DNA of 58,955 nucleotides from Pelagibacteraceae bacterium AG-337-G06 (GTDB taxonomy: Bacteria; Pseudomonadota; Alphaproteobacteria; Pelagibacterales; AG-422-B15). The notes beneath the pieces were generated by a model that saw only the letters and a list, made by a program, of their open reading frames with translations, was not told where the DNA came from and ran no database searches. Positions within the stretch are counted from its first letter, which is position 1, and the number at the start of each line of letters is the position of its first letter. A program made the position numbers and the translations under genes. Location: the NCBI GenBank assembly GCA_003282175.1, contig QBZX01000009.1:1-58955 (forward strand), read 5' to 3'. Shown here in pieces: positions 44,486 through 54,039 of this stretch.

Positions 44486-45169
44486 ATGACAGTAACTCTC
44501 AAAACAGAAGGTGATGTATCAATCATTCATATGGATGATGGTAAGGTAAATGTTTTTTCACCAGAGATGATCCAGAATTTTGAAAAAATCATGGATCAAA
44601 TACCAACTAATAAGGGTTCAGTTTTAATTACAGGGAGACCGGGTATGTTTTCAGCTGGATTTGATTTAAAGGTTATGATGTCGAGTCCTGAAAATGCTGC
44701 CGCTATGGTAAAATCTGGCTTCTTAATGTTGAAAAGAGTTTTCTCATTTCCTCGTCCTGTAGTTGCTGCATGTAGTGGACACGCTATTGCTCTTGGGGCT
44801 TTTCTTTTATGCAGCAGTGATTACCGTGTTGGCTGTCAAGGTGACTTCAAGGTTGGGGCAAATGAATTAAGAAACAATATGATTGTGCCAACACCTATTT
44901 TAGAAATTGCAAAATTTAAATTAACAAAATCACATAAGCAGAGGGCACTTCTTAATGCTGAAATGTATTCAATAAAAGATTCTATTGAACCAGGATATAT
45001 TGATGAAGTTGCAAGTCCTGAAAGTTTTTATGATGTCGCCCTAGCTAAAGCTAAAGATTTAGCAACTTTGGCGCATCCTCAATATGATCAAACTAAGAAA
45101 CTTGATCAGGAAGACGTGTTGCCTAAAATTAGCAAAGGTATAGAACAAATCACCTCACCTGTTGGGTAA
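44486..45169 (+). CDS. Crotonase-fold enoyl-CoA hydratase/isomerase family protein
   Basis: Crotonase superfamily protein of 227 aa, shorter than the usual 255-265. The acyl-CoA oxyanion-hole segments are GMFSAGFDLKVMM and ACSGHAIALGAFLLCSSDYR. In enoyl-CoA hydratases the second segment carries a catalytic Glu (GGG-ELA); here it reads GAFLL, so that Glu is absent, while a Glu remains at the second position in VGANELRNNM. It may therefore be an isomerase, hydrolase or other crotonase-fold enzyme rather than a hydratase. It follows the HXXEE gene by 5 nt; the following gap of 96 nt leads to the DAHP synthase. Confidence 0.85.
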   Translation: MTVTLKTEGDVSIIHMDDGKVNVFSPEMIQNFEKIMDQIPTNKGSVLITGRPGMFSAGFDLKVMMSSPENAAAMVKSGFLMLKRVFSFPRPVVAACSGHAIALGAFLLCSSDYRVGCQGDFKVGANELRNNMIVPTPILEIAKFKLTKSHKQRALLNAEMYSIKDSIEPGYIDEVASPESFYDVALAKAKDLATLAHPQYDQTKKLDQEDVLPKISKGIEQITSPVG

Positions 45170-45265
45170 ATCAAATTTATCTAATAAAATCAATATATTT
45201 AGCTAAGACTCTAGTAATTTGGATTATTTGGTACTATAAGGCTGAAAAATATAGAGTTTTTAAAA

Positions 45266-46645
45266 ATGAGTAAATGGACAGTAAATAGTTGGAGAGGATA
45301 TAAGGCAAAACATATTCCTGAATATCCAGACAAATCAGAGTTAGAAAAAACTGAAAACCAGCTTAAAACATATCCACCTCTAGTTTTCGCAGGGGAAGCA
45401 AGAGATTTAAAAAGACATCTCGCTAAAGTCTCAGAGGGAAAAGCGTTTTTATTACAAGGTGGAGATTGCGCAGAAAGTTTTGACGACTTCAATGCTGATT
45501 ACATAAGAGATACTTTTAAAGTTCTTTTACAAATGTCAGTGACACTTACAGCAGCAGGCAATTGTCCTGTTGTAAAAGTTGGAAGAATGGCAGGACAATT
45601 TGCTAAACCAAGAAGTTCACCTAAAGAAGAAATTGATGGAGTTGAGTTAGAAAGTTATAAAGGCGATATCATTAATGATATGGAGTTTAATGAATCTTCA
45701 AGAGCGCCTGATCCTCAAAGAATGATCAGAGCATACACTCAATCAGCAGCAACTCTCAATTTATTAAGAGCATTTGCAAAGGGTGGTTTTTCTGACCTTA
45801 ATAAAGTTCACCAATGGAACATGGGTTTTGTTGATGAAAGTCCACAAGGAAAAAAATTCAGAGATTTAGCTGACAAAATATCAGATACATTATCTTTTAT
45901 GGATGCCATAGGCATCTCATCTGGCAATACAAAAAGATTAAGAAATGTTGATTTTTTTACAAGTCATGAAGCACTTCTTTTGCCGTATGAGGAATGTTTA
46001 ACACGTACAGATAGTACAACTGGTGAAGTCTACGATACATCCGCTCACATGGTGTGGATAGGTGACAGGACAAGACAACTTGATGGAGCTCACGTAGAAT
46101 TTTGTAGGGGCATTAAAAATCCTATTGGAATTAAATGTGGCCCAACATTAGATCCTGATGAATTAAAGAAGTTGATCGATGTATTAAATCCAGAAAATGA
46201 AGCTGGTAAAATTACTCTTATATGTAGATTTGGGGTTGATAATGTTGAAGAGAAGTTGCCCAAACTAATTGGACCTTTTGCTAACTCAGATTACAACCTT
46301 GTTTGGTCATGTGACCCCATGCATGGTAATACTATGAAAGCTAATTCTGGTTTTAAGACCAGACCTTTCGAGAGGGTTATTCAAGAAGTTGAGTCATTTT
46401 TTGATATTCATCACTCTTTAGGAACATATCCTGGTGGAGTGCATTTGGAGATGACGGGGCAAAACGTGACTGAGTGCATTGGCGGTGCCCAAGCGATAAA
46501 AGATGAAGATTTATCTGCTAGATACCATACTCATTGCGACCCTAGACTTAATGCAAACCAGGCATTAGAACTTGCCTTCTTAATATCTGATAAGCTCAGA
46601 GAGTCTCAAGAACCTCACAAGTCAAAAATTATAATTGCCAAGTAA
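45266..46645 (+). CDS. aroG: Class II 3-deoxy-7-phosphoheptulonate (DAHP) synthase
   Basis: First step of the shikimate pathway, condensing phosphoenolpyruvate and erythrose-4-phosphate. The 459 aa protein is of the plant-like type II family: [31 protein letters not shown] (metal Cys), [16 protein letters not shown] for PEP/phosphate binding, [24 protein letters not shown] and [15 protein letters not shown]. It is not homologous at family level with E. coli AroF/G/H, so the symbol follows mycobacterial usage. The 96 nt gap before it contains no clear promoter to my eye; nadE follows after 35 nt. Confidence 0.95.
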   Translation: MSKWTVNSWRGYKAKHIPEYPDKSELEKTENQLKTYPPLVFAGEARDLKRHLAKVSEGKAFLLQGGDCAESFDDFNADYIRDTFKVLLQMSVTLTAAGNCPVVKVGRMAGQFAKPRSSPKEEIDGVELESYKGDIINDMEFNESSRAPDPQRMIRAYTQSAATLNLLRAFAKGGFSDLNKVHQWNMGFVDESPQGKKFRDLADKISDTLSFMDAIGISSGNTKRLRNVDFFTSHEALLLPYEECLTRTDSTTGEVYDTSAHMVWIGDRTRQLDGAHVEFCRGIKNPIGIKCGPTLDPDELKKLIDVLNPENEAGKITLICRFGVDNVEEKLPKLIGPFANSDYNLVWSCDPMHGNTMKANSGFKTRPFERVIQEVESFFDIHHSLGTYPGGVHLEMTGQNVTECIGGAQAIKDEDLSARYHTHCDPRLNANQALELAFLISDKLRESQEPHKSKIIIAK

Positions 46646-46680
46646 TTGCGACTAAATTAATTAGTTGTAATATCAGTCAA

Positions 46681-48327
46681 ATGAAAGAAAAAATTTCATT
46701 ATTAGTAGTTCAATCAAACCCAGTTGTTGGGAATATTGCATTCAACAAGCAGATCGTTATTGATCACTTACAAAATAATAATTCTGATCTAATTTTATTT
46801 TCAGAGCTAATGCTAACTGGTTACCCGCCAGAGGATTTAATTTTGAAGCCTGCTTTTATGAAGAAAGTTCATGAAGCTGTTGATGAAATTGTCAATTTAT
46901 CAAAAGGGAAACACCCAACCGTTATACTAGGCACACCTTGGTTAGATGAAGATAATTTATTTAATGCTGCAGTAGTCATTCATGATGGAAAGATCTTACA
47001 TAAACATTACAAGATGGCACTTCCAAACTATGGGGTATTTGATGAAAAGAGAATATTTTCTAATGGAGAAAAAGTAAGTGTTATAGATTTTAAAGGTCTT
47101 AATCTGGGGATATTTATTTGTGAAGATATTTGGGTAAATCAAACCATCACTGAAATTGGTGAACAACAAATCGATCTTGCCGTTTCTCTCAATGCGTCTC
47201 CTTTTGATATTAATAAAATCAACGAAAGAGAAAAGAAAGCTATAGAATTTTCAAAATCTATTGCTGCACCTCTCATCTATGTTAATCAAGTAGGAGGTCA
47301 GGATGAAATAGTCTTTGATGGAAGCTCATTCCTGAATGATCAAGAAAAAGTTATCTACAAACTTAAGCACTGTCAGTCAGAGTCTAAGGAATTTTTATTT
47401 GATGAAGACCATAAATTTTTAATAGAAGATACGGTCTCTGACCAGACTGATATGAATGATGTCATTTACTCCAGTCTAATTTTGGGTTTAAGAGATTATG
47501 TTGAAAAGAATAATTTTCCAGGCGTTGTGTTGGGAATATCAGGAGGTATTGATAGTGCCTTTAGTGCAGCTGTTGCCACTGATGCACTTGGACCTTCAAG
47601 GGTAAAAGGTATCTTAATGCCCTCAAAATATACAAGCATTGAGAGCAATAAAGATGCATCAGCATTAGGTAATAATTTGGGCATTGAACTTATGAACATA
47701 TCTATCAATGAGATTGTCAATTCATACGACAACACACTTAGTGATCTATTTTCTGGAACAGAAAAAGACATCACTGAAGAAAATATTCAATCGCGAACAA
47801 GAGGCGCGATTTTGATGGCCTATTCAAACAAATTTGGCCACATGGTTATCACCAATGGTAATAAATCTGAGGTATCTGTTGGCTATTCGACTCTTTATGG
47901 AGATATGTGTGGAGGGTTCTCAGTCGTAAAAGACATTTATAAAACTGATTTATTTAAATTGTCGGAATGGAGAAATAAAAATAAGCCTTCTTTATCGCTG
48001 CTTGATAAGAATGAGATTATACCAAACAATATTATAACCAAGGAACCTACAGCTGAATTAAAAGAAGATCAGAAAGATAGTGATTCACTTCCACCCTATG
48101 ATGTATTGGATAAAGTATTGTACCATCTTGTTGAAAAAGAAAGTTCAGTTAAAGAGATTGTAGATCAAGGATTTGATAAAGAATTAGTTAAAAGAATTCA
48201 AAATCTGCTCTACAATTCAGAATATAAAAGAAGACAAGCGGCACCGGGCGTGAAGATTTCTGAAAGAAATTTTGGTTATGACAGAAGATATCCGATCACG
48301 AATGCATTTAGAGATATGGAAAATTAA
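46681..48327 (+). CDS. nadE: Glutamine-dependent NAD+ synthetase
   Basis: Last step of NAD synthesis, amidating nicotinic acid adenine dinucleotide. The N-terminal nitrilase-like domain supplies ammonia from glutamine with Glu in FSELMLTGYPPEDL, Lys in HYKMALPNYGVFDEKR and Cys in LGIFICEDIW. The C-terminal synthetase has the PP-loop VVLGISGGIDSAFSAAVATD, ARGAIL-like RTRGAILMAYSNK and NKSEVSVGYSTLYGDMCGGF. At 548 aa both domains are complete. gltX begins directly after the stop codon, so the genes from here to trmJ form a tight run. Confidence 0.97.
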   Translation: MKEKISLLVVQSNPVVGNIAFNKQIVIDHLQNNNSDLILFSELMLTGYPPEDLILKPAFMKKVHEAVDEIVNLSKGKHPTVILGTPWLDEDNLFNAAVVIHDGKILHKHYKMALPNYGVFDEKRIFSNGEKVSVIDFKGLNLGIFICEDIWVNQTITEIGEQQIDLAVSLNASPFDINKINEREKKAIEFSKSIAAPLIYVNQVGGQDEIVFDGSSFLNDQEKVIYKLKHCQSESKEFLFDEDHKFLIEDTVSDQTDMNDVIYSSLILGLRDYVEKNNFPGVVLGISGGIDSAFSAAVATDALGPSRVKGILMPSKYTSIESNKDASALGNNLGIELMNISINEIVNSYDNTLSDLFSGTEKDITEENIQSRTRGAILMAYSNKFGHMVITNGNKSEVSVGYSTLYGDMCGGFSVVKDIYKTDLFKLSEWRNKNKPSLSLLDKNEIIPNNIITKEPTAELKEDQKDSDSLPPYDVLDKVLYHLVEKESSVKEIVDQGFDKELVKRIQNLLYNSEYKRRQAAPGVKISERNFGYDRRYPITNAFRDMEN

Positions 48328-49656
48328 ATGACAACAGTAACAAGGTTCGCCCCAAGTCCAACAGGTTTATTACACCTTGGAAACATTAGAACAGCATTAA
48401 TTAATTGGCTGTATGCACGTACCAACAATGGGAAATTCATTTTAAGAATTGATGATACTGATTTAGAAAGATCAAAAGATCAATATATTTCTCAGATAAA
48501 ATATGATCTTGATTGGCTGGGGATTGATTTTGATGAAACGTTTAATCAATCATCTCGCTTTGATAGATACAGAGAGCAATTTGAAAAATTAAAAGCAGAC
48601 GGCAGAATTTACCCTTGCTATGAAACACCCGAAGAACTTGAAAGAAAAAGAAAATTACTCATTGCAGCTGGTGGCAAGCAAGTCTACGACCGGTCTGCAA
48701 TGGAATTAACAGACCAACAAAAGAAAGACTACGAAGCAGAAGGAAGAAAACCCCACTGGAGATTCTTATTAAAAACTGAACGTATGAAATGGGATGATTT
48801 ACTCAAAGGTGAAATAGATATAGACCTCACCAGTTTGTCTGATCCTGTTTTATTTAGAGAGGACGGCGTTCCTTTATATACTTTTAGTTCAGCTGTAGAT
48901 GATATTGACTACGGTATAACCAACGTAATTCGAGGAGATGATCATACAAGCAATACGGCTGTTCAAGTAGAAATTATTAATGCGTTGGATCAAAATAAAA
49001 TAACCTTTGCTCATCACGCCTTACTAAAAGCATCAAGTGGAGATAAATTATCAAAAAGAGATAATGTCATATCCATTAGTAGTTTTAGGGAGGCAAATAT
49101 GGAGCCCATATCAATACTAAGTTTGTTGGCGACCATCGGCACGTCTAATTCTATCGAATTAAAAGACAATATAGATCAAATAAAAAGTGAATTCAAATTG
49201 AGTACAATTTCAACCTCACCTGGTCGAATTGAAATTGATGTATTAAATGCTCTCAATAAAAAACAGGTTCAAAAATACAATTTTAGCGAGATCGAAGAGA
49301 GATTAAAAAAGATTGATGAAAAAATTGATCAAAAATTTTGGGAAACAATCAGAGGCAATCTGAATGTTGTTGAAGATATAAAACAATGGACGGACATTGT
49401 ATTTAATAGTGAGACTATTAAGCCTTCTGATAAAGACTATATTAAGATTGCAATGGAATTGATTCCTGATGATCCATGGAATGATGAAACATGGGGACTA
49501 TGGACTTCGGCCATAAAAGAGAAAACTGGCAGAAAAGGAAAAGAGTTATTCTTGCCTCTTAGAGAAGCTTTTACAGGACTTAATCATGGTCCAGAAATGA
49601 AATTACTTATTCAATTACTGGGCAGAGAAAAAATCATAGAAAGAGTTGAGCTTTAA
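48328..49656 (+). CDS. gltX: Glutamyl-tRNA synthetase
   Basis: Class I synthetase, 442 aa. FAPSPTGLLHLGNIRTALIN carries the HIGH-type HLGN motif and DKLSKRDNVIS is the KMSKS equivalent. VIRGDDHTSNTAVQVEI is the conserved ATP/acceptor binding segment. No zinc-type cysteine cluster is visible. Alphaproteobacteria often have two GltX proteins, one charging tRNA-Gln with glutamate for later amidation; this one follows the shorter, LSKR-bearing type, but which tRNA it prefers cannot be told. The cysS ATG follows directly after its stop. Confidence 0.96.
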   Translation: MTTVTRFAPSPTGLLHLGNIRTALINWLYARTNNGKFILRIDDTDLERSKDQYISQIKYDLDWLGIDFDETFNQSSRFDRYREQFEKLKADGRIYPCYETPEELERKRKLLIAAGGKQVYDRSAMELTDQQKKDYEAEGRKPHWRFLLKTERMKWDDLLKGEIDIDLTSLSDPVLFREDGVPLYTFSSAVDDIDYGITNVIRGDDHTSNTAVQVEIINALDQNKITFAHHALLKASSGDKLSKRDNVISISSFREANMEPISILSLLATIGTSNSIELKDNIDQIKSEFKLSTISTSPGRIEIDVLNALNKKQVQKYNFSEIEERLKKIDEKIDQKFWETIRGNLNVVEDIKQWTDIVFNSETIKPSDKDYIKIAMELIPDDPWNDETWGLWTSAIKEKTGRKGKELFLPLREAFTGLNHGPEMKLLIQLLGREKIIERVEL

Positions 49657-51021
49657 ATGTCATTAAATTTATACGACACATTCTCAAACTCAAAAAAAAA
49701 GTTTGAACCAATTGATCCAAAAAATATCAGAATGTATGTTTGTGGTCCCACAGTATACGATTATCCACACGTAGGAAATGCAAGACCTGTCATTGTTTTT
49801 GATATTTTATTTCGAATACTTCAAAACTTATTCGGAACAGAGCATGTAACATATGTGAGAAATATAACAGACGTTGATGATAAGATTATAAATGCCTCTC
49901 AAGAAAATAATGAAGATATCAATGAATTAACTTCAAGAACCATTAATTATTTTCACGCTGATGCGAAATATATAGGTGCAATGGAACCCTCTTTTGAGCC
50001 CAGAGCAACAGATCACATTGCTGAAATGATCAATATCATTGAGACTTTGATTGAAAAAAATTATGCTTATGTAGCTGAGAATAACGTTCTTTTTTCATCA
50101 AATAAATTTTCTAAATATGGATCATTATCAGGCAAAAAACTTGAAGAAATGATTGCTGGATCAAGAGTTGATGTTGAAAGCTATAAGCAAGAAGCATCTG
50201 ATTTTATACTCTGGAAGCCCTCAAAAGATAATGAGCCTGGATGGGACAGTCCATGGGGCAAGGGAAGGCCTGGATGGCATATAGAGTGTTCAGCAATGAG
50301 TGAAAAATTATTAGGTAAAACATTTGATATTCATGGTGGTGGGCAAGATTTAATTTTCCCACATCACGAAAATGAAATCGCTCAAAGTGAGTGCGCAAAC
50401 GGAGAAAAATTTGCAAATTATTGGGTTCATAATGGCTTTGTCACAGTCGAAGGAAATAAAATGGCAAAATCTGATGGAAATTTTGTAACGGTGAATGAAC
50501 TTAAAGAAAAATACCAAGGAGAGGTTATTAGATTAACTATGATACTTACTCATTATCGTCAGCCATTGAATTGGACAAATGATAATCTGCAAGAAAGTAA
50601 AAAAACACTAGACAAGTGGTATCAATATTTTTCTGAAGTTGATTTTAAGCCTGACTTAAGTGTAATGATTGATGAAAATGTAATGAATGCACTAAATGAT
50701 GACATGAATACGCCTCAGGCAATAGCTGAATTGCATAAATTATTCAAAAATTGTAAAAGTGATGATCAAGATTCATTAAATCAATTTTTAATCTCGGCTC
50801 AATTTATTGGGTTGATGAAAGATGAACCTTCTCAATGGTTATCATGGGGTAAAGATAATATAAGTGTAGATCAAAATAAAATTGAGTCATTAATTTCTCA
50901 AAGAAATGCTGCAAGAGCAAATAAAGATTTTGCTGAAGCTGATAGAATTAGAGATGAGTTGGAAAATTTAGGAATAGTACTAGAAGATAAAGGTGCAGAA
51001 ACCACATGGAAAACTAAGTAA
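49657..51021 (+). CDS. cysS: Cysteinyl-tRNA synthetase
   Basis: Class I synthetase of 454 aa. CGPTVYDYPHVGNARPVIVF contains the first zinc Cys and the HIGH-type HVGN; WHIECSAMSEKLLG and GGGQDLIFPHHENEIAQSE give the remaining zinc ligands; KMAKSDGNF is the KMSKS motif. The C-terminal anticodon-binding region ends with EADRIRDELENLGIVLEDK, a known CysS signature. The gltX-cysS-cimA order with no intergenic bases is common in Alphaproteobacteria. Confidence 0.98.
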   Translation: MSLNLYDTFSNSKKKFEPIDPKNIRMYVCGPTVYDYPHVGNARPVIVFDILFRILQNLFGTEHVTYVRNITDVDDKIINASQENNEDINELTSRTINYFHADAKYIGAMEPSFEPRATDHIAEMINIIETLIEKNYAYVAENNVLFSSNKFSKYGSLSGKKLEEMIAGSRVDVESYKQEASDFILWKPSKDNEPGWDSPWGKGRPGWHIECSAMSEKLLGKTFDIHGGGQDLIFPHHENEIAQSECANGEKFANYWVHNGFVTVEGNKMAKSDGNFVTVNELKEKYQGEVIRLTMILTHYRQPLNWTNDNLQESKKTLDKWYQYFSEVDFKPDLSVMIDENVMNALNDDMNTPQAIAELHKLFKNCKSDDQDSLNQFLISAQFIGLMKDEPSQWLSWGKDNISVDQNKIESLISQRNAARANKDFAEADRIRDELENLGIVLEDKGAETTWKTK

Positions 51022-52620
51022 ATGAAAGAAAAGTTATTTATATTTGATACGACACTGAGAGATGGAGCGCAAACTTACGGCGTTGATTTTAACGTAGATG
51101 AGAAAAAAATTCTCGCATCAAAGCTTGATGCCTTAGGCGTTGATTATATTGAGGGTGGATGGCCTGGTGCAAATGAAACTGATACACAATTTTTCGCTGA
51201 AAAAATGGAATTTAAAAATTCTACGTTTACGGCTTTTGGCATGACCAAAAAGACAGGAAGGAGTGCTGAAAATGATCCTGGTTTAGCTGCCATGATTAAC
51301 GTAACTGCCCCATCAGCCTGCGTAGTGGGTAAGTCTTGGGATTTCCATGTAGATTTAGCGTTAGGAATTTCCAATGATGAAAACTTAGTAAATATTGCTG
51401 AGTCTATTAACTTTTTATCAACTAGCAAAGAGGAAGTTCATTTTGATGCTGAACATTTCTTTGATGGCTACAAAGCTAATCCTCAATATGCGATAAAGTG
51501 TTTAAAAGCTGCACAAGACAATGGAGCAAGGTGGATGGTTCTTTGTGATACCAACGGAGGCACATTACCCCATGAAGTAGAACAGATTGTTTCAGAAGTT
51601 GTAAAGGATATTCCAGGCGACCAACTTGGTATTCACGCACATAATGATACTGGAAATGCTGTAGCAAATTCATTAGCCGCAGTTCATGCTGGGGTCAGAC
51701 AAGTACAAGGTACGATTAATGGACTTGGTGAACGATGCGGAAATGCTAATTTAATCACTCTTCTTCCTACTTTTGCTTTGAAGGATGAATATATCGATAA
51801 ATTTGATTTATCCATTGATACTAAAAACCTTGGTCAGTTAACGGAACTTTCAAGACTTTTAGATGAAATCTTAAATCGTGTACCCAATAGAACAGCACCT
51901 TATGTAGGCTCAGCAGCATTTGCGCATAAAGGAGGATTGCACGTTTCAGCAGTAAACAAAGATCCTAAGACTTATGAACATATCGAACCTGAATTAGTGG
52001 GTAATCATCGCCAAATCATCATTTCAGAACAATCAGGAAAATCAAATATTCTTGCACGATTAAAATCTACCGGGATTCAGATCAATGAGGATGATCAAAC
52101 GATACAAAAAATTCTCGATCGAGTGAAAGAACGCGAATTTATTGGATATTCATACGATGGTGCTGATGCTTCATTTGAAATTTTAGTGAAAAAGGTCATT
52201 GCTAAAATGCCAACTTATTTTGAAGTTGTTAATTTTAATGTGAATGTAAAGAATTCAGGTGGGGAAGGTAAAACAATATCAGATGCCGAGGTAAAATTAA
52301 AATTTGGTAAAGAAGAACTTATAGGTACGGGACAAGGTGTAGGACCGGTTAATGCATTGGACAATGCTTTAAGGAATAACTTTCAATCAAGCGGTTATGC
52401 TGAATTGATCAAGGATTTATCTCTTATCGACTATAAAGTGAGAATTTTAAACACAGGAACTGATGCGATTACCAGAGTATCAATTGAGAGTTCTGACAAA
52501 GATAAAAAGAGTTGGTACACAATTGGTGTTTCAGAAAACATCATAGAAGCTTCCTTTAGGGCATTGATTGATAGTGTTGAGTACAAATTGATGAAAGAAA
52601 AGGCTACAGTTCTTAGTTAG
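51022..52620 (+). CDS. cimA: (R)-citramalate synthase
   Basis: Condenses pyruvate and acetyl-CoA to citramalate, the entry to isoleucine synthesis that avoids threonine deaminase. DRE-TIM metallolyase family: FDTTLRDGAQTYGVDFNVDE, IEGGWPGANETDTQFF (the ATGGWPGxNPTD-type motif of CimA), GIHAHNDTGNAVANSLAAVH for metal binding, and VQGTINGLGERCGNANL. A C-terminal LeuA-type regulatory domain (residues ~390-532) suggests feedback control by isoleucine. 532 aa is normal for CimA and the GWPG motif separates it from LeuA and homocitrate synthase. Confidence 0.93.
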   Translation: MKEKLFIFDTTLRDGAQTYGVDFNVDEKKILASKLDALGVDYIEGGWPGANETDTQFFAEKMEFKNSTFTAFGMTKKTGRSAENDPGLAAMINVTAPSACVVGKSWDFHVDLALGISNDENLVNIAESINFLSTSKEEVHFDAEHFFDGYKANPQYAIKCLKAAQDNGARWMVLCDTNGGTLPHEVEQIVSEVVKDIPGDQLGIHAHNDTGNAVANSLAAVHAGVRQVQGTINGLGERCGNANLITLLPTFALKDEYIDKFDLSIDTKNLGQLTELSRLLDEILNRVPNRTAPYVGSAAFAHKGGLHVSAVNKDPKTYEHIEPELVGNHRQIIISEQSGKSNILARLKSTGIQINEDDQTIQKILDRVKEREFIGYSYDGADASFEILVKKVIAKMPTYFEVVNFNVNVKNSGGEGKTISDAEVKLKFGKEELIGTGQGVGPVNALDNALRNNFQSSGYAELIKDLSLIDYKVRILNTGTDAITRVSIESSDKDKKSWYTIGVSENIIEASFRALIDSVEYKLMKEKATVLS

Positions 52621-52623
52621 TAC

Positions 52624-53361
52624 ATGTCTTTAAATAATATTTCAATTATCCTGGTTGATACTCAACTTCCCGAAAATATAGGTCTGGTTGCGCGTTCCAT
52701 GTATAATTTTGGTTTTTCTGACTTGAGGCTGGTCAATCCTAAATTAGATTGGCCATCAGAAAAGGCACATGCTGTATCAGTCGATGCCAAATCAATTATA
52801 GAAAGTACAAAAGTTTACACTACCTTGAGAGAGGCAATCAGCGATTCCACGCTCTCCATTGCTTATACAGCTCGAAAACGCGATATGAGTAAACAGTTCA
52901 CTGACAATAAATCTATCATTAAGGAAATACATGATGAACGCAGCAATGATAAGCTAGCTGTTATTTTTGGCGGTGAAGCATCAGGCTTGACCAATGATCA
53001 TCTTTCTTTAGTGACACGATGCGTGACGATTGATACGCATGAGAACTTTTCATCTTTGAATCTTTCACATGCCGTCAATGTATTTTGTTATTCGATATTT
53101 TCATTAATGTATGATGATGAAAAAGTAGTTAATGAGAATTCACTAACGCGTGGCAATCAAAATGAATTGATGCATTTTTTTGACCATATTGAAAAAGAGT
53201 TGGAAAACAGAGGTTTCTTTCAACCCGAGGAAAAAATGCCAAAAATGAAGCAAAATCTCAGGAATATCTTTCACCGGGCTGATCTCAGCGATAGGGAAAT
53301 TGCAACACTGAGAGGAGTAGTCACGGTCCTGTCAGATTATAGGAAAACTGAGGAAATTTAG
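52624..53361 (+). CDS. trmJ: tRNA (cytidine32/uridine32-2'-O)-methyltransferase TrmJ-type
   Basis: SPOUT methyltransferase of 245 aa. The three SPOUT blocks are visible: [32 protein letters not shown] and [18 protein letters not shown], forming the SAM knot. The C-terminal extension of about 80 residues fits TrmJ rather than the smaller TrmL. Target ribose methylation at position 32 is a family inference. It begins 3 nt after cimA; the next gene, rpsD, has its own promoter candidate. Confidence 0.92.
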   Translation: MSLNNISIILVDTQLPENIGLVARSMYNFGFSDLRLVNPKLDWPSEKAHAVSVDAKSIIESTKVYTTLREAISDSTLSIAYTARKRDMSKQFTDNKSIIKEIHDERSNDKLAVIFGGEASGLTNDHLSLVTRCVTIDTHENFSSLNLSHAVNVFCYSIFSLMYDDEKVVNENSLTRGNQNELMHFFDHIEKELENRGFFQPEEKMPKMKQNLRNIFHRADLSDREIATLRGVVTVLSDYRKTEEI

Positions 53362-53370
53362 TATTCTGGT

Positions 53371-53398
53371 TTGACAATATTCAAGAAAACAGTATAAA
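53371..53398 (+). promoter_or_regulatory. Sigma-70 type promoter of rpsD
   Basis: A perfect TTGACA (53371-53376) and TATAAA (53393-53398) separated by 16 nt lie in the 53 nt gap before rpsD. The -10 box is 17-22 nt from the start codon, so the mRNA leader would be only about 10 nt. This is the strongest promoter-like sequence I noticed in the window and suits a ribosomal protein gene. Confidence 0.65.
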
Positions 53399-53414
53399 CC
53401 ACGGATCACAACAT

Positions 53415-54032
53415 ATGACAAAACGAATAGCACAAAAACACAAAATCGATAGACGTCTCAGTGTTAACCTATGGGGAAGACCCAAAAGCCCGTTTAATTT
53501 AAGAAAATACAGACCTGGCCAACATGGACAGAAGCATACTGGAAAACTATCTGACTATGGTGTTCAGTTGCATGCTAAGCAAAAATTAAAAGGCTATTAT
53601 GGTAACCTTAATGAAAGACAATTCCGTAATTGTTATAAAGAGGCCATCAGACAAAAAGGTGATTCAGGAGAAAATTTAATTGCGCTTCTAGAAAGAAGAT
53701 TGGATACGATTGTTTATCGTTCAAAGTTCGTCCCAACTGTTTTTGCAGCACGACAATTCATCAATCATGGTCATGTCAAAGTAAATGGTAAAAGAGTAAA
53801 TATTTCAAGCTATCGTGTTACTGAAGGCGATGTCATTGAAGTTAAAGATAAGTCTAAAGAAATGGCGATTGTTGTTGAAGCAATGAAAAGTCAAGAGCGT
53901 GATATTCCAGGATATATTACTGTTGATGAAAAGAAATGTTCATCAACATTTATTCGCACACCTCAGTTTGCTGAAGTTCCATATGCAACGCAGATGGATC
54001 CAAAACTAGTTATCGAGTATTATTCTCGATAA
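53415..54032 (+). CDS. rpsD: 30S ribosomal protein S4
   Basis: Primary 16S rRNA-binding assembly protein of 205 aa. It starts [20 protein letters not shown], followed by [20 protein letters not shown], and carries the S4 domain [20 protein letters not shown] with [13 protein letters not shown]. The N-terminal zinc cysteines found in some S4 proteins are absent. It is monocistronic in many Alphaproteobacteria; here it has its own promoter candidate and is followed 7 nt later by a DUF2817 gene. Confidence 0.98.
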   Translation: MTKRIAQKHKIDRRLSVNLWGRPKSPFNLRKYRPGQHGQKHTGKLSDYGVQLHAKQKLKGYYGNLNERQFRNCYKEAIRQKGDSGENLIALLERRLDTIVYRSKFVPTVFAARQFINHGHVKVNGKRVNISSYRVTEGDVIEVKDKSKEMAIVVEAMKSQERDIPGYITVDEKKCSSTFIRTPQFAEVPYATQMDPKLVIEYYSR

Positions 54033-54039
54033 ATCTCAA

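Noticed and set aside
45211-45492. 93-codon minus-strand ORF upstream of and across the DAHP synthase start
   Set aside because: It overlaps the conserved N-terminus of the synthase and lacks a known motif or ribosome site.
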